DNA of 64,000 bases from Bacillota bacterium (GCA_023409535.1 JAEYGZ010000037.1:248001-312000); one strand, 5' to 3'; shown: positions 9,116-18,824, counted from the stretch's first letter. The notes: generated by a model from the letters alone, not told the origin. A program made the numbers and translations.

Positions 9116-9631
9116 GTGGCAAGTTTAATTGACGAGCTGGTAAGCATATTGGAAGAGGAATGCGTTATTTACAAGCAATTGATTCCTATTGCTGATGAGA
9201 AGACCAAGGTAATTGTTCGAAATGATCTGGCTGCCTTACAGGATATCACGGATAAGGAACAGAATGCCATCAACAGTATTCAGTCTCTGGAACGCAGGAG
9301 AGATACTGTGCTAGACAATATCAGGACGGTAATTAACCGTAGGGCCGGAGAGTTTAACCTGAGAACCCTGATTAAACTAATGGACAAGCAGCCGGGGGAG
9401 CAAAAGGCTCTTTCCGTGGTCCATGATAATTTGAAAAAAACCATACAAGTATTGGTTCAAATAAATAATCGTAATAAGGTTTTAATACAGCAGTCCCTGG
9501 AGATGATAGAATTCAATATGAATTTTATTCAAAGCACAAGGATGTCGCCGGGGAACAATACTTATACCAAGGGAGCATCAAGATATGATGCTACAGCTTC
9601 CGGAGCAGGGATGTTCGATACAAGGCAATAA
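9116..9631 (+). CDS. flgN: FlgN-family flagellar export chaperone
   Basis: 171 residues from GTG 9116, which has GAGGG 7 bases upstream; a TTG at 9098 is in frame but lacks a ribosome site. The protein is entirely helical and coiled-coil-like, with the FlgN features of an N-terminal ASLIDELVSILEEE and an internal LRTLIKLMDKQPGEQ. FlgN escorts FlgK and FlgL to the flagellar export gate. Its position between flgM and flgK matches the conserved flgM-flgN-flgK-flgL order. Confidence 0.82.
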   Translation: MASLIDELVSILEEECVIYKQLIPIADEKTKVIVRNDLAALQDITDKEQNAINSIQSLERRRDTVLDNIRTVINRRAGEFNLRTLIKLMDKQPGEQKALSVVHDNLKKTIQVLVQINNRNKVLIQQSLEMIEFNMNFIQSTRMSPGNNTYTKGASRYDATASGAGMFDTRQ

Positions 9632-9650
9632 GATAAAGTGAGGTGTATTC

Positions 9651-11387
9651 ATGGGTTCAATGAATGGCATATATATCGGTGTATCGGGCTTGCAAGTCAG
9701 CCAGAATGCTTTGAATGTAACATCGCATAACTTAGCGAATGTTGATACCGACGGTTTTGTCAGACAACAGGTGGTGGTAACGGATTTTCGTTATGCTAAT
9801 CTGGGAGAAAATCATATTTCCTATCTTCAGAAGGGTCTGGGAGCTAATTTTGCGGAAGTAAAGCAGGTTCGTGATATTTTCCTGGATAAATCCTTCCGGC
9901 TGGAGACGGGCAGAGGAGCGTTTTATCAGGCGCAATCCGATGCGGTGAGTGAGATCGAAGGTTACTTCGGTGAGCTTCAGGGATCGACCTTTCAGGATAC
10001 CATGGGGGATTTCTGGACTGCATTACAGGAGCTTGCAAAGGAACCGGACAGTGTGGTTGCGAGAGCTTCCCTGACACAGACGGCGGTTACCTTTATTGAG
10101 CGTGCGGAGACCATATCTAACCAGCTTAAGGATTATCAGGTCAATTTAAATACACAGATTAAAAATCAGGTGAGCCGGATCAACGAAATCGGCGACCAGA
10201 TTAATACACTCAATAAGAAGATCAGACAGTATGAGAGTACCGGCGTGGAGAATGCCAATGATCTTCGGGATGAAAGAAACAATCTTCTGGATGAGCTTTC
10301 TAAAATGATTAATATTACATACAAGGAGAACTCCAGTGGGGTGGTTACAGTAACCGCGGAGGGCGTTCCCCTTGTATCCGAGGACATGGCCTTTAAAATG
10401 GATACGATACCGGTAAGCGAAGGTTCGGGAATGCTAAAGCCGGTATGGGTGTCCCATGGCAACGCAGATGTATTCGACCTGTCAAGAGCAGCCTCCTCTG
10501 AGAATAATACGGATGTCGGATATCTGAAGGGATTATTGACTGCCAGAGGTGATAAGCAGGCGAACTATACGGATATCCCTAAGAGAGAAAATTATGAAAC
10601 GGATGCACTATATAATACGGCAGTGCTTGAATTTAACAATACCATCAATGCTTCGCCGGTTATGTCGGTACAGGCAGAGTTTGATCAATTAATTCATGGC
10701 ATTGTGACCATGGTAAATGATGTGCTCAGCCCCAATAAGGAAGTTACTTTGGAGGATGGTACCAAGGCATATATTCTGGATACGGAGAATGCGCCGGTTG
10801 GTCTGGATGATGACAAAACCATGGGAAATGGTTTATTTAACAGAAAGGCTACAGCCCGCTATACCGAGGTGGACAGCCTTGTCATCCGCAATGACGACGG
10901 TACGCTGGAGACCCTTACAGGACCGCTGATGCTGTATAATGGGGAGGATCCGGAGGATAATTATTCCCTGTTTACCCTGGGAGAGATTGAAGTAAATCCC
11001 GATATCATGCAGAATCTCTCTTTGATCCCGCTGTCAAGTAATACCGGTTCGGGAGACTATGATGTGGAAACAGCAAAGAAGCTTATCTCTAAATGGCAGG
11101 AGAGCTTTTCAACTTTGACCCCGAATTCGTTAACGGAATATAACTTTAACGGTTACTATAACTCCTTTATATCAGAGCTTGCCAACCGTGGTGACAGATG
11201 CATCACGATCGGCCAGAATCAAGCCTCCATGGTGGAGAGTATCAATAATGAACGAACAAAGGTTACCGGAGTTTCCTCGGATGAGGAGCTTACCAACCTG
11301 ATTAAATATCAGCATGCTTATAATGCATCTGCCAGATATATTACCACAGTAAGCCAAATGCTTGAGGATATTGTGACTAAGCTATAA
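9651..11387 (+). CDS. flgK: Flagellar hook-associated protein 1 (FlgK), copy 1
   Basis: 578 residues. The N-terminal rod/hook motif (GLQVSQNALNVTSHNLAN, about 13-30, then GFVRQ) and the C-terminal helix (NLIKYQHAYNASARYITTV, about 545-563) are the paired D0 segments of axial proteins. FlgK forms the first hook-filament junction layer. The start follows GAGGTG with about 6 bases spacing. A second, divergent FlgK-like gene follows directly. Tandem FlgK-like proteins are seen in some Clostridia, and the division of labour between them is unknown. Confidence 0.92.
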   Translation: MGSMNGIYIGVSGLQVSQNALNVTSHNLANVDTDGFVRQQVVVTDFRYANLGENHISYLQKGLGANFAEVKQVRDIFLDKSFRLETGRGAFYQAQSDAVSEIEGYFGELQGSTFQDTMGDFWTALQELAKEPDSVVARASLTQTAVTFIERAETISNQLKDYQVNLNTQIKNQVSRINEIGDQINTLNKKIRQYESTGVENANDLRDERNNLLDELSKMINITYKENSSGVVTVTAEGVPLVSEDMAFKMDTIPVSEGSGMLKPVWVSHGNADVFDLSRAASSENNTDVGYLKGLLTARGDKQANYTDIPKRENYETDALYNTAVLEFNNTINASPVMSVQAEFDQLIHGIVTMVNDVLSPNKEVTLEDGTKAYILDTENAPVGLDDDKTMGNGLFNRKATARYTEVDSLVIRNDDGTLETLTGPLMLYNGEDPEDNYSLFTLGEIEVNPDIMQNLSLIPLSSNTGSGDYDVETAKKLISKWQESFSTLTPNSLTEYNFNGYYNSFISELANRGDRCITIGQNQASMVESINNERTKVTGVSSDEELTNLIKYQHAYNASARYITTVSQMLEDIVTKL

Positions 11388-11409
11388 AGTGTGAAAGTAA
11401 ACTTTCGAA

Positions 11410-11477
11410 CGTATCAGTTTGTACCTGTAAAGTGCATAGAAGATTTTTATAAAATGTACAGATACAAATTTCATACG
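11410..11477 (+). promoter_or_regulatory. Large imperfect hairpin in the spacer between the two flgK genes
   Basis: CGTAT at 11410-11414 pairs with ATACG at 11473-11477. TTTGTACCTGTA at 11418-11429 pairs with TACAGATACAAA at 11457-11468, with one mismatch. The spacer is AT rich and has no T tract, so this is more likely an mRNA processing or stability element than a terminator. Confidence 0.45.
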
Positions 11478-11494
11478 CAGGATAGGAGGCTACC

Positions 11495-13348
11495 ATGAGT
11501 TCTACATTTTTTGGATTGAATATCGGAAAGACCGGCTTATATGCATACCAGTCGGCGCTGGATACGACATCTCATAACATCTCCAATGCGGAAACAGAAG
11601 GATATACCAGACAGGTGATGGGGCAGAAAGCCGGTAAGGCAATAAAGATGAATTCCACCTATGGTATGGCCGGCACCGGTGTTACTGTGACAGGAGTTGA
11701 GCAGCAGCGTGATGAATACTATGATTTAAAATACTGGAAGAATAATACGATCTATGGCGAGTATTCCGGCAAGCTTTATTTCATGCAGGAGGTTGAGAAT
11801 TATTTCAATGAAGTAAGCGTGGATGGCTTTACTACGACCTTTAATTCCATGTATGACAGTCTTCAGGAGCTTTCCAAGAATCCGTCCAGTTTGACGGTAC
11901 GTACCCAGGTGGTCAACTATGCGAATAGTTTAACGGATTATTTTAATTCCATGTCCAATAATATGCAAAGCGTACAGGAAGAATGTAATTTTGAGATCCG
12001 TAATAAGGTGGAGCAGATTAATTCCGCTGCGCAGCAGATTGCAGCCTTGACCAAGCAGATCAATACGCTGGAGGTTACCGGCGGGAAGGCAAATGACCTC
12101 AGAGACCAGCGGGCATTACTGGTGGATAAGCTGTCTGAAGTTGCCAATATCTCGGTTACGGAAAAAACGATTGGAGAAGGTCTTGGTGTTACCAGTTATG
12201 TGGTAAGACTGAACGGTTCAACACTGGTGGATGGCATGAATTATAATACACTTCAGGTTATCCCCAGAGAACAGAGGGCTAATCAGAGTGATATTGACGG
12301 ATTGTATGATATTGCCTGGAGCAATGGTCAGATGTTTGATATGAGAAGTGCCTCTCTTGGAGGAACGCTGCAGGCGCTGCTGGAGGTTCGCGACGGCAAC
12401 AATCAGTTCTGTCTGCAGGGAACAGCGGATGCTCAGGCGGGAGACAACTATATTGTTATGATGGATACAAATATTAATTCCGTGGAGAAGCTGAACATTC
12501 CTGAAACCGGTACAATTACGATTAAAAACCGAAGCTATGAGTACACGGGCTTTGAAGTTACCCAGGACGCAGATACAGGTAATTACATATACACCTTTGA
12601 GCTGGAAGGCGAGGTTACGGCGGATGCCATCGGCGAAGCGGCGGGGGTGGGAGAAAGTATTGATTATAAAGGCATTCCTTACTATATGGAGCAGTTAAAC
12701 GAATTTGTCCGAACCTTTGCCAAGGCATTTAATGAGATACACAGAACCGGTAAGGATCTTAACGGTAATTCAGGAACTGATTTCTTCACCGGTATTGATA
12801 AGGTAAACGGCAGGGAATACACCTTTGGTCCGCTGGAGGATTCCAGTGACTATGAATATTACGATTTTACTACCTTTAACTCCGCAACTGGCGGCTATTA
12901 TGAAGAGGTTCCCGAGAACCAGCCGCTTTATGCTTCTTATTATAAGCTGACGGCAGGAAACTTTACGGTAAATGCGGACATGATTGCCGATTCCGGATTA
13001 TTGGCGGCTGCTTCGGATATCACAGGCGGTGTGGAAGAGAATGATATTGTCGATAAATTAATTGCCATGAAGGATGATAAGCTGCTCTTTAAGCAGGGCG
13101 CTCCGGATGGCTTCTTTCAGACATTGGTAGCTGAGATTGGTATAGATACTGTGAAGGCGGCAACATTTTCGGACAGCCAGCAGGATATTCTGGCGACGAT
13201 AACAAATCAGAGGCTCTCTGTATCCGGGGTTGATATGGATGAAGAGGCGATGAATTTGGTGCGCTACCAAAATGCGTATAATTTATCTGCAAAGGTAATC
13301 TCGGTCATGGATGAGATTTATGATAAATTGATTAACGGTATGATATGA
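11495..13348 (+). CDS. flgK: Flagellar hook-associated protein FlgK, copy 2
   Basis: 617 residues after GATAGGAGG. It has the same ends as copy 1: an N-terminal TTSHNISNAETEGYTRQ motif (about 24-40) and a C-terminal NLVRYQNAYNLSAKVISVMDE. The coiled region with NDLRDQRALLVDKLSE (about 197-212) is also shared. The central domains differ strongly from copy 1, so this is an old paralogue rather than a recent duplicate. It may form a second junction layer or replace copy 1 under some conditions. Followed by flgL after 45 bases. Confidence 0.9.
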   Translation: MSSTFFGLNIGKTGLYAYQSALDTTSHNISNAETEGYTRQVMGQKAGKAIKMNSTYGMAGTGVTVTGVEQQRDEYYDLKYWKNNTIYGEYSGKLYFMQEVENYFNEVSVDGFTTTFNSMYDSLQELSKNPSSLTVRTQVVNYANSLTDYFNSMSNNMQSVQEECNFEIRNKVEQINSAAQQIAALTKQINTLEVTGGKANDLRDQRALLVDKLSEVANISVTEKTIGEGLGVTSYVVRLNGSTLVDGMNYNTLQVIPREQRANQSDIDGLYDIAWSNGQMFDMRSASLGGTLQALLEVRDGNNQFCLQGTADAQAGDNYIVMMDTNINSVEKLNIPETGTITIKNRSYEYTGFEVTQDADTGNYIYTFELEGEVTADAIGEAAGVGESIDYKGIPYYMEQLNEFVRTFAKAFNEIHRTGKDLNGNSGTDFFTGIDKVNGREYTFGPLEDSSDYEYYDFTTFNSATGGYYEEVPENQPLYASYYKLTAGNFTVNADMIADSGLLAAASDITGGVEENDIVDKLIAMKDDKLLFKQGAPDGFFQTLVAEIGIDTVKAATFSDSQQDILATITNQRLSVSGVDMDEEAMNLVRYQNAYNLSAKVISVMDEIYDKLINGMI

Positions 13349-13393
13349 AGCTGGTAATCTGCTTTATGGAATCAGCACTCAGGAGGTTAGGAT

Positions 13394-14893
13394 ATGAGAA
13401 TTACTAATAAAATGATGACGAACAATATGATGAGTAATATCAATAAGAATAAGCTTAACATGAGCTCGCTGGAGCAGCAGTATTCTACCGGCAAGAAGAT
13501 ACAAAGACCCTCTGAGGACCCGATAATTGCGGTTCGTGCTCTGAAGCTCCGTACGAATCTCTCGGAATTGGAGCAATATTACGAGAAGAATATTCCGGAT
13601 GCTAAATCCTGGATGGATGTCACAGAGAGTTCTTTGTCCACTGTCAACGAAATCTTATCTTCCATCAATAGCTATTGTGTTCAGGGAAGCTCTGATACGC
13701 TGACGGCATCAAACCGTGCTTCCATTGTGGAGAATCTGACCCAGTTAAAGGAACAGATCTATCATGAGGGAAATGCAAACTATGCCGGAAGATATGTATT
13801 TACCGGATATAAGACAGATACGCCGCTGATCTTTACCCAGGATACACCAAATCTTAGCTATCAGATTACGGAGAATTTCACCGGTGATCAGATACAAATA
13901 TCAAATAAATGTATTGGCGGGTATACGATTAAGGATTATGATGATGCAGCCGAAGATTTTGAGGATGCACCTCAGATGGTGGACATTTATCGTCTTCGTT
14001 TATCTTATGATGATTTGAGCTCAAATGCTGCCGAGGTACCGACTGCCCTGAATTATGCAATCAGGAATGCTGCCGGTGATCTTGAGGACCAGATAGGTTT
14101 TCCGGTGATTACGAAGTCGGTGAATGACCTCGATGCTTACCAGCCCGGAGCGGATGAAGTATATTTCCTCCCTGAAACCGGAGAGATGGTTATGGGATCA
14201 GGTGTATATGATGAGCTTCGTACGGCGGATGATATATCGGTCAGTTATACCAAGACAGGCTTTGACAGCGGAGAATTAAGACCGGAACACTATTTTAACT
14301 GCGTCATGACGGACAGCAGTAAACCGGAGCAGGAGCCGATTGTCTATACCAAGGAAGTACAGAAGATCCAGTATGAAGTGAATTTCAACCAAAAACTCAC
14401 CATTAATACGGAAGGCTCTGATGCAATCAGTCACCAAATCGGAAGAACTGTTACAGATATCTTAGACGCGGTAAATGAGGTATTGCAGATAGAAGGTTAC
14501 ATCACGGAGATTGATGAACGCTTAAAGGATACTTCCCTGACGTCTGACGAAAAGGCCCGTTACGAGAAGATGAAGGAGCAGATGGATACAGAGCTTGAGC
14601 TGAAGAAAGAAATCATGCAGTCAGCCTTTGAAACAGCCATCACAACCTCCAATGAGGAACAGGACAGGGTGAATGTAGCGGTTGCAGACCTGGGCAGCAG
14701 GTATGTACGTCTGGAATTAACGGAGGACAGATTATCCAGCCAGAAGACGGATTTTACCGATTTGCTGTCTACCAATGAGGATGCAGACATGGCAGAGACA
14801 ATAATCAAGTTCAGTACGGCGGAGACTGTTTATAATGCATCTTTGAACGCGGCCTCGAGAATTGTTCAGAATTCACTGCTTGATTTTTTGTAA
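13394..14893 (+). CDS. flgL: Flagellar hook-associated protein 3 (FlgL)
   Basis: 499 residues after AGGAGG. The N terminus (MRITNKMMTNNMMSNINKNK, then STGKKIQRPSEDP) is the flagellin-like D0/D1 signature of FlgL, and the C terminus (FSTAETVYNASLNAASRIV) closes the pair. It is longer than many FlgL proteins (about 300-400 residues); the extra length is in the middle, about 150-370. FlgL links FlgK to the flagellin filament. FliW, its usual downstream neighbour, follows. Confidence 0.92.
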   Translation: MRITNKMMTNNMMSNINKNKLNMSSLEQQYSTGKKIQRPSEDPIIAVRALKLRTNLSELEQYYEKNIPDAKSWMDVTESSLSTVNEILSSINSYCVQGSSDTLTASNRASIVENLTQLKEQIYHEGNANYAGRYVFTGYKTDTPLIFTQDTPNLSYQITENFTGDQIQISNKCIGGYTIKDYDDAAEDFEDAPQMVDIYRLRLSYDDLSSNAAEVPTALNYAIRNAAGDLEDQIGFPVITKSVNDLDAYQPGADEVYFLPETGEMVMGSGVYDELRTADDISVSYTKTGFDSGELRPEHYFNCVMTDSSKPEQEPIVYTKEVQKIQYEVNFNQKLTINTEGSDAISHQIGRTVTDILDAVNEVLQIEGYITEIDERLKDTSLTSDEKARYEKMKEQMDTELELKKEIMQSAFETAITTSNEEQDRVNVAVADLGSRYVRLELTEDRLSSQKTDFTDLLSTNEDADMAETIIKFSTAETVYNASLNAASRIVQNSLLDFL

Positions 14894-15006
14894 AATTATA
14901 AAATATTAATGCGAATTAGCGGCAGTTCATGTATAATGATAATATTAGCAGTGATTACTGCTGTGTTTATACTTGGAATATTCCGATAGAAGGGAAGGCA
15001 AGTGCG

Positions 15007-15474
15007 ATGCAGGTCAAAACAAAGCATTTTGGGGAAATCAATCTGGATGAAAATAAAATAATTTATTTTGAGAACGGTATCTTTGGCTTTGAGGAATACA
15101 AAGAATATACGATTTTATATGATGATGAAAACGGACAGCGGCCGGATATTTCCTGGTTACAGTCTTTGGACGAGCCCCTGCTTGCAATACCGGTGGTAGA
15201 TCCGTTTCTTGTGAAACCTGACTATAACCCCGAGGTTGACGACGAATTCTTAAGGCCGTTGGGGAATGCCACGGAGGATAATATCGTAGTCCTGGTATCC
15301 GTTACGGTACCGGAGGATACGACCAGAATTACGGCAAATCTGAAAGCTCCTTTCATTATTAATTCCGATGAAAGAAAGGGAGCCCAAATTGTCGTTGAAA
15401 ATCCGGATTACGAGATTAAGTACCGCTTTTACGATCAACTGAAAGCGCGCAAGGCGGCAAAGGAGGGCAAATAA
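15007..15474 (+). CDS. fliW: Flagellar assembly factor FliW
   Basis: 155 residues from ATG 15007 (GAAGGGAAGG upstream); the longer frame from 14929 has no ribosome site. It carries family motifs such as IIYFENGIFGFEEYKEY and LAIPVVDP. In Bacillus FliW binds both newly made flagellin and CsrA, so that free flagellin releases FliW from CsrA and lets CsrA repress flagellin translation. Here the gene is followed one base later by csrA, the standard pairing. Hairpins in the flaG and fliC leaders fit this control. Confidence 0.93.
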   Translation: MQVKTKHFGEINLDENKIIYFENGIFGFEEYKEYTILYDDENGQRPDISWLQSLDEPLLAIPVVDPFLVKPDYNPEVDDEFLRPLGNATEDNIVVLVSVTVPEDTTRITANLKAPFIINSDERKGAQIVVENPDYEIKYRFYDQLKARKAAKEGK

Positions 15475-15475
15475 T

Positions 15476-15697
15476 ATGTTGGCCCTGACCAGAAAGATTA
15501 ATGAGACCATCGTAATTGGCAATGATATAGAGCTTACAATTCTTGAGATAAAGGGTGATCAGGTGAAGATTGGAATAAGCGCACCTAAATCGGTTCCAAT
15601 CTACCGCAAGGAGATTTATCTGCAGATCAAGGAAGCAAATAAAGAGGCGGCACAAACCAGTGCTACGGATGATCAGATTAAGAAATTGTTTCAATAA
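15476..15697 (+). CDS. csrA: Carbon storage regulator CsrA
   Basis: 73 residues with the full CsrA pattern: MLALTRKINETIVIGNDI, then IKGDQVKIGISAPKSVPIYRKEIY. The RNA-binding first strand (L4 to R6 area) and the basic RKEIY strand are intact. The protein is a homodimer that binds GGA in hairpin loops over ribosome sites. The start codon lies one base after the fliW stop, with AAGGAGGG upstream, so the two are translationally linked. Candidate targets are the flaG leader (15938-15953) and the fliC leader (18947-18962). Confidence 0.95.
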   Translation: MLALTRKINETIVIGNDIELTILEIKGDQVKIGISAPKSVPIYRKEIYLQIKEANKEAAQTSATDDQIKKLFQ

Positions 15698-15743
15698 ACT
15701 CTGTGATGGTACAACTAGAGTACAAGTAAATAACCGAGGATAG

Positions 15744-15788
15744 AACGGATGCAGAAGCTTAGGGATACTGCATCCGTTGAGTATTTTG
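15744..15788 (+). terminator. Terminator-like hairpin after csrA
   Basis: An 11-bp perfect stem (AACGGATGCAG at 15744-15754 with CTGCATCCGTT at 15768-15778) is followed by a weak T-rich tail. It ends the flgM-to-csrA transcript just before a new promoter. Confidence 0.8.
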
Positions 15789-15798
15789 TAGGATGCTA

Positions 15799-15826
15799 TA
15801 AAGATTTTTAATCGTATGTCCGATAT
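15799..15826 (+). promoter_or_regulatory. Sigma-28-type promoter before flaG
   Basis: TAAA at 15799-15802, 16 bases, then TCCGATAT at 15819-15826. The -10 element continues as TCCGATATAAATA, identical to the one before flagellin. The leader is about 125 bases long. Confidence 0.75.
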
Positions 15827-15937
15827 AAATAGCAGGATGTAACTATAGAGTTGCATTGGTCAAGGATGACGAATTGAAACAGCTATTTATATTTTGGTTG
15901 AATATCTTAGGCGACATAACCTTAGGTTGTCCAGCCT

Positions 15938-15953
15938 TACACATGGAGGTGTA
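15938..15953 (+). promoter_or_regulatory. Putative CsrA-binding hairpin over the flaG ribosome site
   Basis: TACAC (15938-15942) pairs with GTGTA (15949-15953), leaving the loop ATGGAG. The loop GGAG is part of the GGAGG ribosome site for the ATG at 15959. A GGA in a hairpin loop that covers the ribosome site is the classic CsrA target. Confidence 0.6.
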
Positions 15954-15958
15954 GCAAT

Positions 15959-16375
15959 ATGGCATTAGAAGCAATATCAGGAACAGTTTACCATGATGCT
16001 GTGAAAAGCGCCACAAAACAGAGAACGGAAGCAAGTGCGCAGACAGGAGCATCTAATATTACAATTACGGAAGCGCCGGATGTAATTAAGACAACGACAG
16101 GTACTCAGGCAGGCAGCGGACAAGGCCAGAGTCAGAATCAAAATCCGGCTACGGAGGATCAGATCAAGGAAGCTGTTAAGCAGGTGAATACGAAGCTGAA
16201 AGCTCATCGGACAAGATGTGAATTCTCCTACCATGAGGAAACCAACAGAGTATCCATCAAGGTCTTTGACAGGGATACGGAGAAACTGATACGTGAGATA
16301 CCGCCGGAAGAAACCCTTGAGATGGTCGAGAAAATATGGGAAATCGCAGGGATTTTGATTGACGAGAAGAGATAG
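15959..16375 (+). CDS. flaG: Flagellar protein FlaG
   Basis: 138 residues. A low-complexity N-terminal half rich in Ser, Thr, Gly and Gln is followed by the FlaG domain (about 60-138) with LKAHRTRCEFSYHEETN, RVSIKVFDRDT and IREIPPEETLEMVEKI. FlaG genes usually lie beside fliD and are linked to filament length control. It has its own sigma-28-type promoter and a predicted CsrA hairpin over the ribosome site, so it is likely the first gene of flaG-fliD-fliS. Confidence 0.88.
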   Translation: MALEAISGTVYHDAVKSATKQRTEASAQTGASNITITEAPDVIKTTTGTQAGSGQGQSQNQNPATEDQIKEAVKQVNTKLKAHRTRCEFSYHEETNRVSIKVFDRDTEKLIREIPPEETLEMVEKIWEIAGILIDEKR

Positions 16376-16386
16376 GAGGTGCTGTT

Positions 16387-17895
16387 ATGCCGATGAGATT
16401 AAGCGGTTTGGCATCCGGGATGGATACCGAAAGTATTGTTGCGGAATTAATGAAGGCGCAGCGATTAAAATCTACAAAGATAGAACAGAAGAAAACATTA
16501 GCGGAGTGGACACAGGAGAAATGGAAGGCAATGAATACTAAGCTATATTCCTTTTACACTGGTTCCCTTTCTAAGATGAAAATGCAGGGCAGCTTTAGTA
16601 CAAAGTCAGCAACTTCATCCGATTCAAGTAAAGTGGCGGTGACAGTGGGAAATAGTGCAACTACAGGTGTGCATTCCATTAAGGTTACCCAATTGGCACA
16701 GGCACAGTTTGTTACCGGAGCGAAGCTTGACGCTACGGTATCAGCAAGCAGTACACTAAGCAGCTTGGGAATTGGAGACGGAGAGATCAGGATTAAGGTT
16801 GGATCAGCAACAAAGAGTGTAACGGTTGACTCTACGAAGACGGTGAAAGACCTGGTTTCGGGGCTTAAGAAGGCCGGCATCAATGCATCCTTCGATTCTA
16901 CCCAGAAAAGATTTTATCTAAGTTCAATGGAAAGCGGCGAAAGCAATGAATTTTCCATTGATTCCGACGCAGCGGTAAATATAGAGAAGTTAGGCTTAAG
17001 CAATTTCACGGCGGATGGCACTGATCAGACCAAGGCTGTCGCCGGCCTTGGAGATATGAATGTTATATCTGCAAAGGATGCAATATTTGAATATAACGGT
17101 GCGGATATGACAAGTGCAACGAATACTGTTACTGCAAATGGCTTGACCTTTAACCTGCTGGGCACTACAGGAGCAGATACGGTCAATATATCGGTGGCAA
17201 ATGATACAAAAGCTGTATATGACTCGATTAAAGCTTTTATAAAAGAATATAATGATCTCATTACTGAAATGAATACTTCTTACTATGCAAATTCTGCGAG
17301 GGGGTATGCACCTCTTTCAGATGATGAGAAAGGAGCTATGACCGATGACCAGATTGAACAGTGGGAGAGTAAAATTAAGGATTCATTACTAAGAAGAGAT
17401 AATTCTATGGGAACACTGCTCTCAACGATGCGGGAATCATTAAGCGGAAGTGCAACTTATGGAGGAAAGGCTTATTCTTTATCTTCCTTTGGTATTGTAA
17501 CCGGTGAATATACAGAGCGAGGATTATTACATATTAATGGAGATGCGGATGACAGCACTGTCTCTGCGAAGGAAAACGACCTGATGAAAGCACTGGAAGA
17601 AAACCCGGAGGCTGTCATGAACACCATCAATACCCTTGCAAATAACTTGTATAAATCCTTTTCTGACAGTATGAAAAGTACCTCACTGCGTAGCGCGCTG
17701 ACCTTCTATAATGACAAGGAGATCACCAAAAATATATCTGATTACGAGGATGATCTAAGAGTGATGGAAGACAAGCTAAACGCAATGGAGGACCGTTACT
17801 ATAAGCAGTTTTCAGCAATGGAAGCGGCAATGTCCAAGATGAATTCCCAGAGCTCCAATCTGGCTGCCATGCTTGGTACGAATACAAATAAATAA
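16387..17895 (+). CDS. fliD: Flagellar filament cap protein FliD
   Basis: 502 residues after AGGAGG. The N terminus (MRLSGLASGMDTESIVAELM) is the FliD_N signature, and the C-terminal region has the long coiled coil (YEDDLRVMEDKLNAMEDRYYKQFSAMEAAMSKMNSQ, about 455-490) typical of HAP2. The cap folds and inserts flagellin at the filament tip. It is followed by fliS, as usual. Confidence 0.94.
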   Translation: MPMRLSGLASGMDTESIVAELMKAQRLKSTKIEQKKTLAEWTQEKWKAMNTKLYSFYTGSLSKMKMQGSFSTKSATSSDSSKVAVTVGNSATTGVHSIKVTQLAQAQFVTGAKLDATVSASSTLSSLGIGDGEIRIKVGSATKSVTVDSTKTVKDLVSGLKKAGINASFDSTQKRFYLSSMESGESNEFSIDSDAAVNIEKLGLSNFTADGTDQTKAVAGLGDMNVISAKDAIFEYNGADMTSATNTVTANGLTFNLLGTTGADTVNISVANDTKAVYDSIKAFIKEYNDLITEMNTSYYANSARGYAPLSDDEKGAMTDDQIEQWESKIKDSLLRRDNSMGTLLSTMRESLSGSATYGGKAYSLSSFGIVTGEYTERGLLHINGDADDSTVSAKENDLMKALEENPEAVMNTINTLANNLYKSFSDSMKSTSLRSALTFYNDKEITKNISDYEDDLRVMEDKLNAMEDRYYKQFSAMEAAMSKMNSQSSNLAAMLGTNTNK

Positions 17896-17918
17896 TATTG
17901 TAATAGGAGGATAAGGCA

Positions 17919-18296
17919 ATGGCCACGAATGCGGCGGCAACTTATCAAAATAACAAAATATTAACCGCAAGCCCTGCGGAGCTTACGCTGATGCTCTATG
18001 AAGGAGCGATTAAATTCTGTAATCTTGCTTCGATTGCTTTAGAGAAGAAAGACTTTGAAAAAGCAAACATAAACATTATTAAAGCGGAGAGGATTATTAT
18101 GGAACTGCGCACAACATTGGATTTTAAATATCCTGTTGCAAACGAGTTTAACACTGTTTATGATTATATTTACCGCAGACTGATTGAGGCGAACTTGCAC
18201 AAAGACAGTGAAATACTGGAAGAAGCGCTGCAGTATACCAGAGAGATGCGTGATACCTGGAAGGATGTCATGAGATTGGCGAAAGTATCGGTATAA
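17919..18296 (+). CDS. fliS: Flagellin export chaperone FliS
   Basis: 125 residues after AGGAGG. It has the family motifs AAATYQNNKILTASPAELTLMLYEGAIKF split around the first helix, plus ANINIIKAERIIMELRTTLD and YDYIYRRLIEAN. FliS binds the flagellin C terminus and delivers it to FlhA. Length and position after fliD are standard. Confidence 0.95.
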   Translation: MATNAAATYQNNKILTASPAELTLMLYEGAIKFCNLASIALEKKDFEKANINIIKAERIIMELRTTLDFKYPVANEFNTVYDYIYRRLIEANLHKDSEILEEALQYTREMRDTWKDVMRLAKVSV

Positions 18297-18326
18297 ATCA
18301 CAATTTTGAATTGAGAGGATATTGGG

Positions 18327-18824
18327 ATGGAGTTAGATAGCCATAGTTCAAAGCAGGCTTATATCCAATTGTTAACAGATACATTACAGAGAAAATTAAC
18401 CGCAATGCAGCAGCTTGCTGTTCTCACGGAGCAACAGGAAATATTGATTGATACTGAATTGTTTGATGAGGGTCGATTTTCGGAAACAATTGCAGTAAAA
18501 GAGGAACAAATCAAGCTTCTTGCACAATTGGATAATGGCTTTGAGCAGATTTATGAAAGTGTCAGGGATGAACTGCTTTTGAATAAATATAGATATATGT
18601 CTGAGATAGCTGCACTTCAGGAGCTCATAACTTCAATTACAGATTTGAGTATTAAGCTTCAAGCAAAAGAGGTACAAAATAAGTCTAACCTGGAGCTTTT
18701 ATTGACTCAAAAGCGAAAGGATATAAAAAAATCCAGACTCAATTCCCAGACCGTATCAAAGTACTATAAATCTATGGCGCAGCAAACGCAGGAACAATCG
18801 TTTTTTTATGACAAAAAGAAATAA
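18327..18824 (+). CDS. Helical protein after fliS, FliT/FlgN-like
   Basis: 165 residues, almost wholly predicted helix with heptad-like Leu spacing and no Cys, Trp or Pro. It has no specific motif I recognise. A small coiled-coil protein directly after fliS is where FliT, the FliD chaperone, is found in many bacteria, so an export-chaperone role is inferred from position. It is longer than typical FliT (about 110-120 residues). The start ATG follows GAGAGGAT. Confidence 0.55.
   Translation: MELDSHSSKQAYIQLLTDTLQRKLTAMQQLAVLTEQQEILIDTELFDEGRFSETIAVKEEQIKLLAQLDNGFEQIYESVRDELLLNKYRYMSEIAALQELITSITDLSIKLQAKEVQNKSNLELLLTQKRKDIKKSRLNSQTVSKYYKSMAQQTQEQSFFYDKKK

Noticed and set aside
15416..15856. 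146-codon minus-strand open frame over csrA and its terminator
   Set aside because: Covers csrA, a terminator and a promoter on the other strand; no ribosome site and no recognisable protein.
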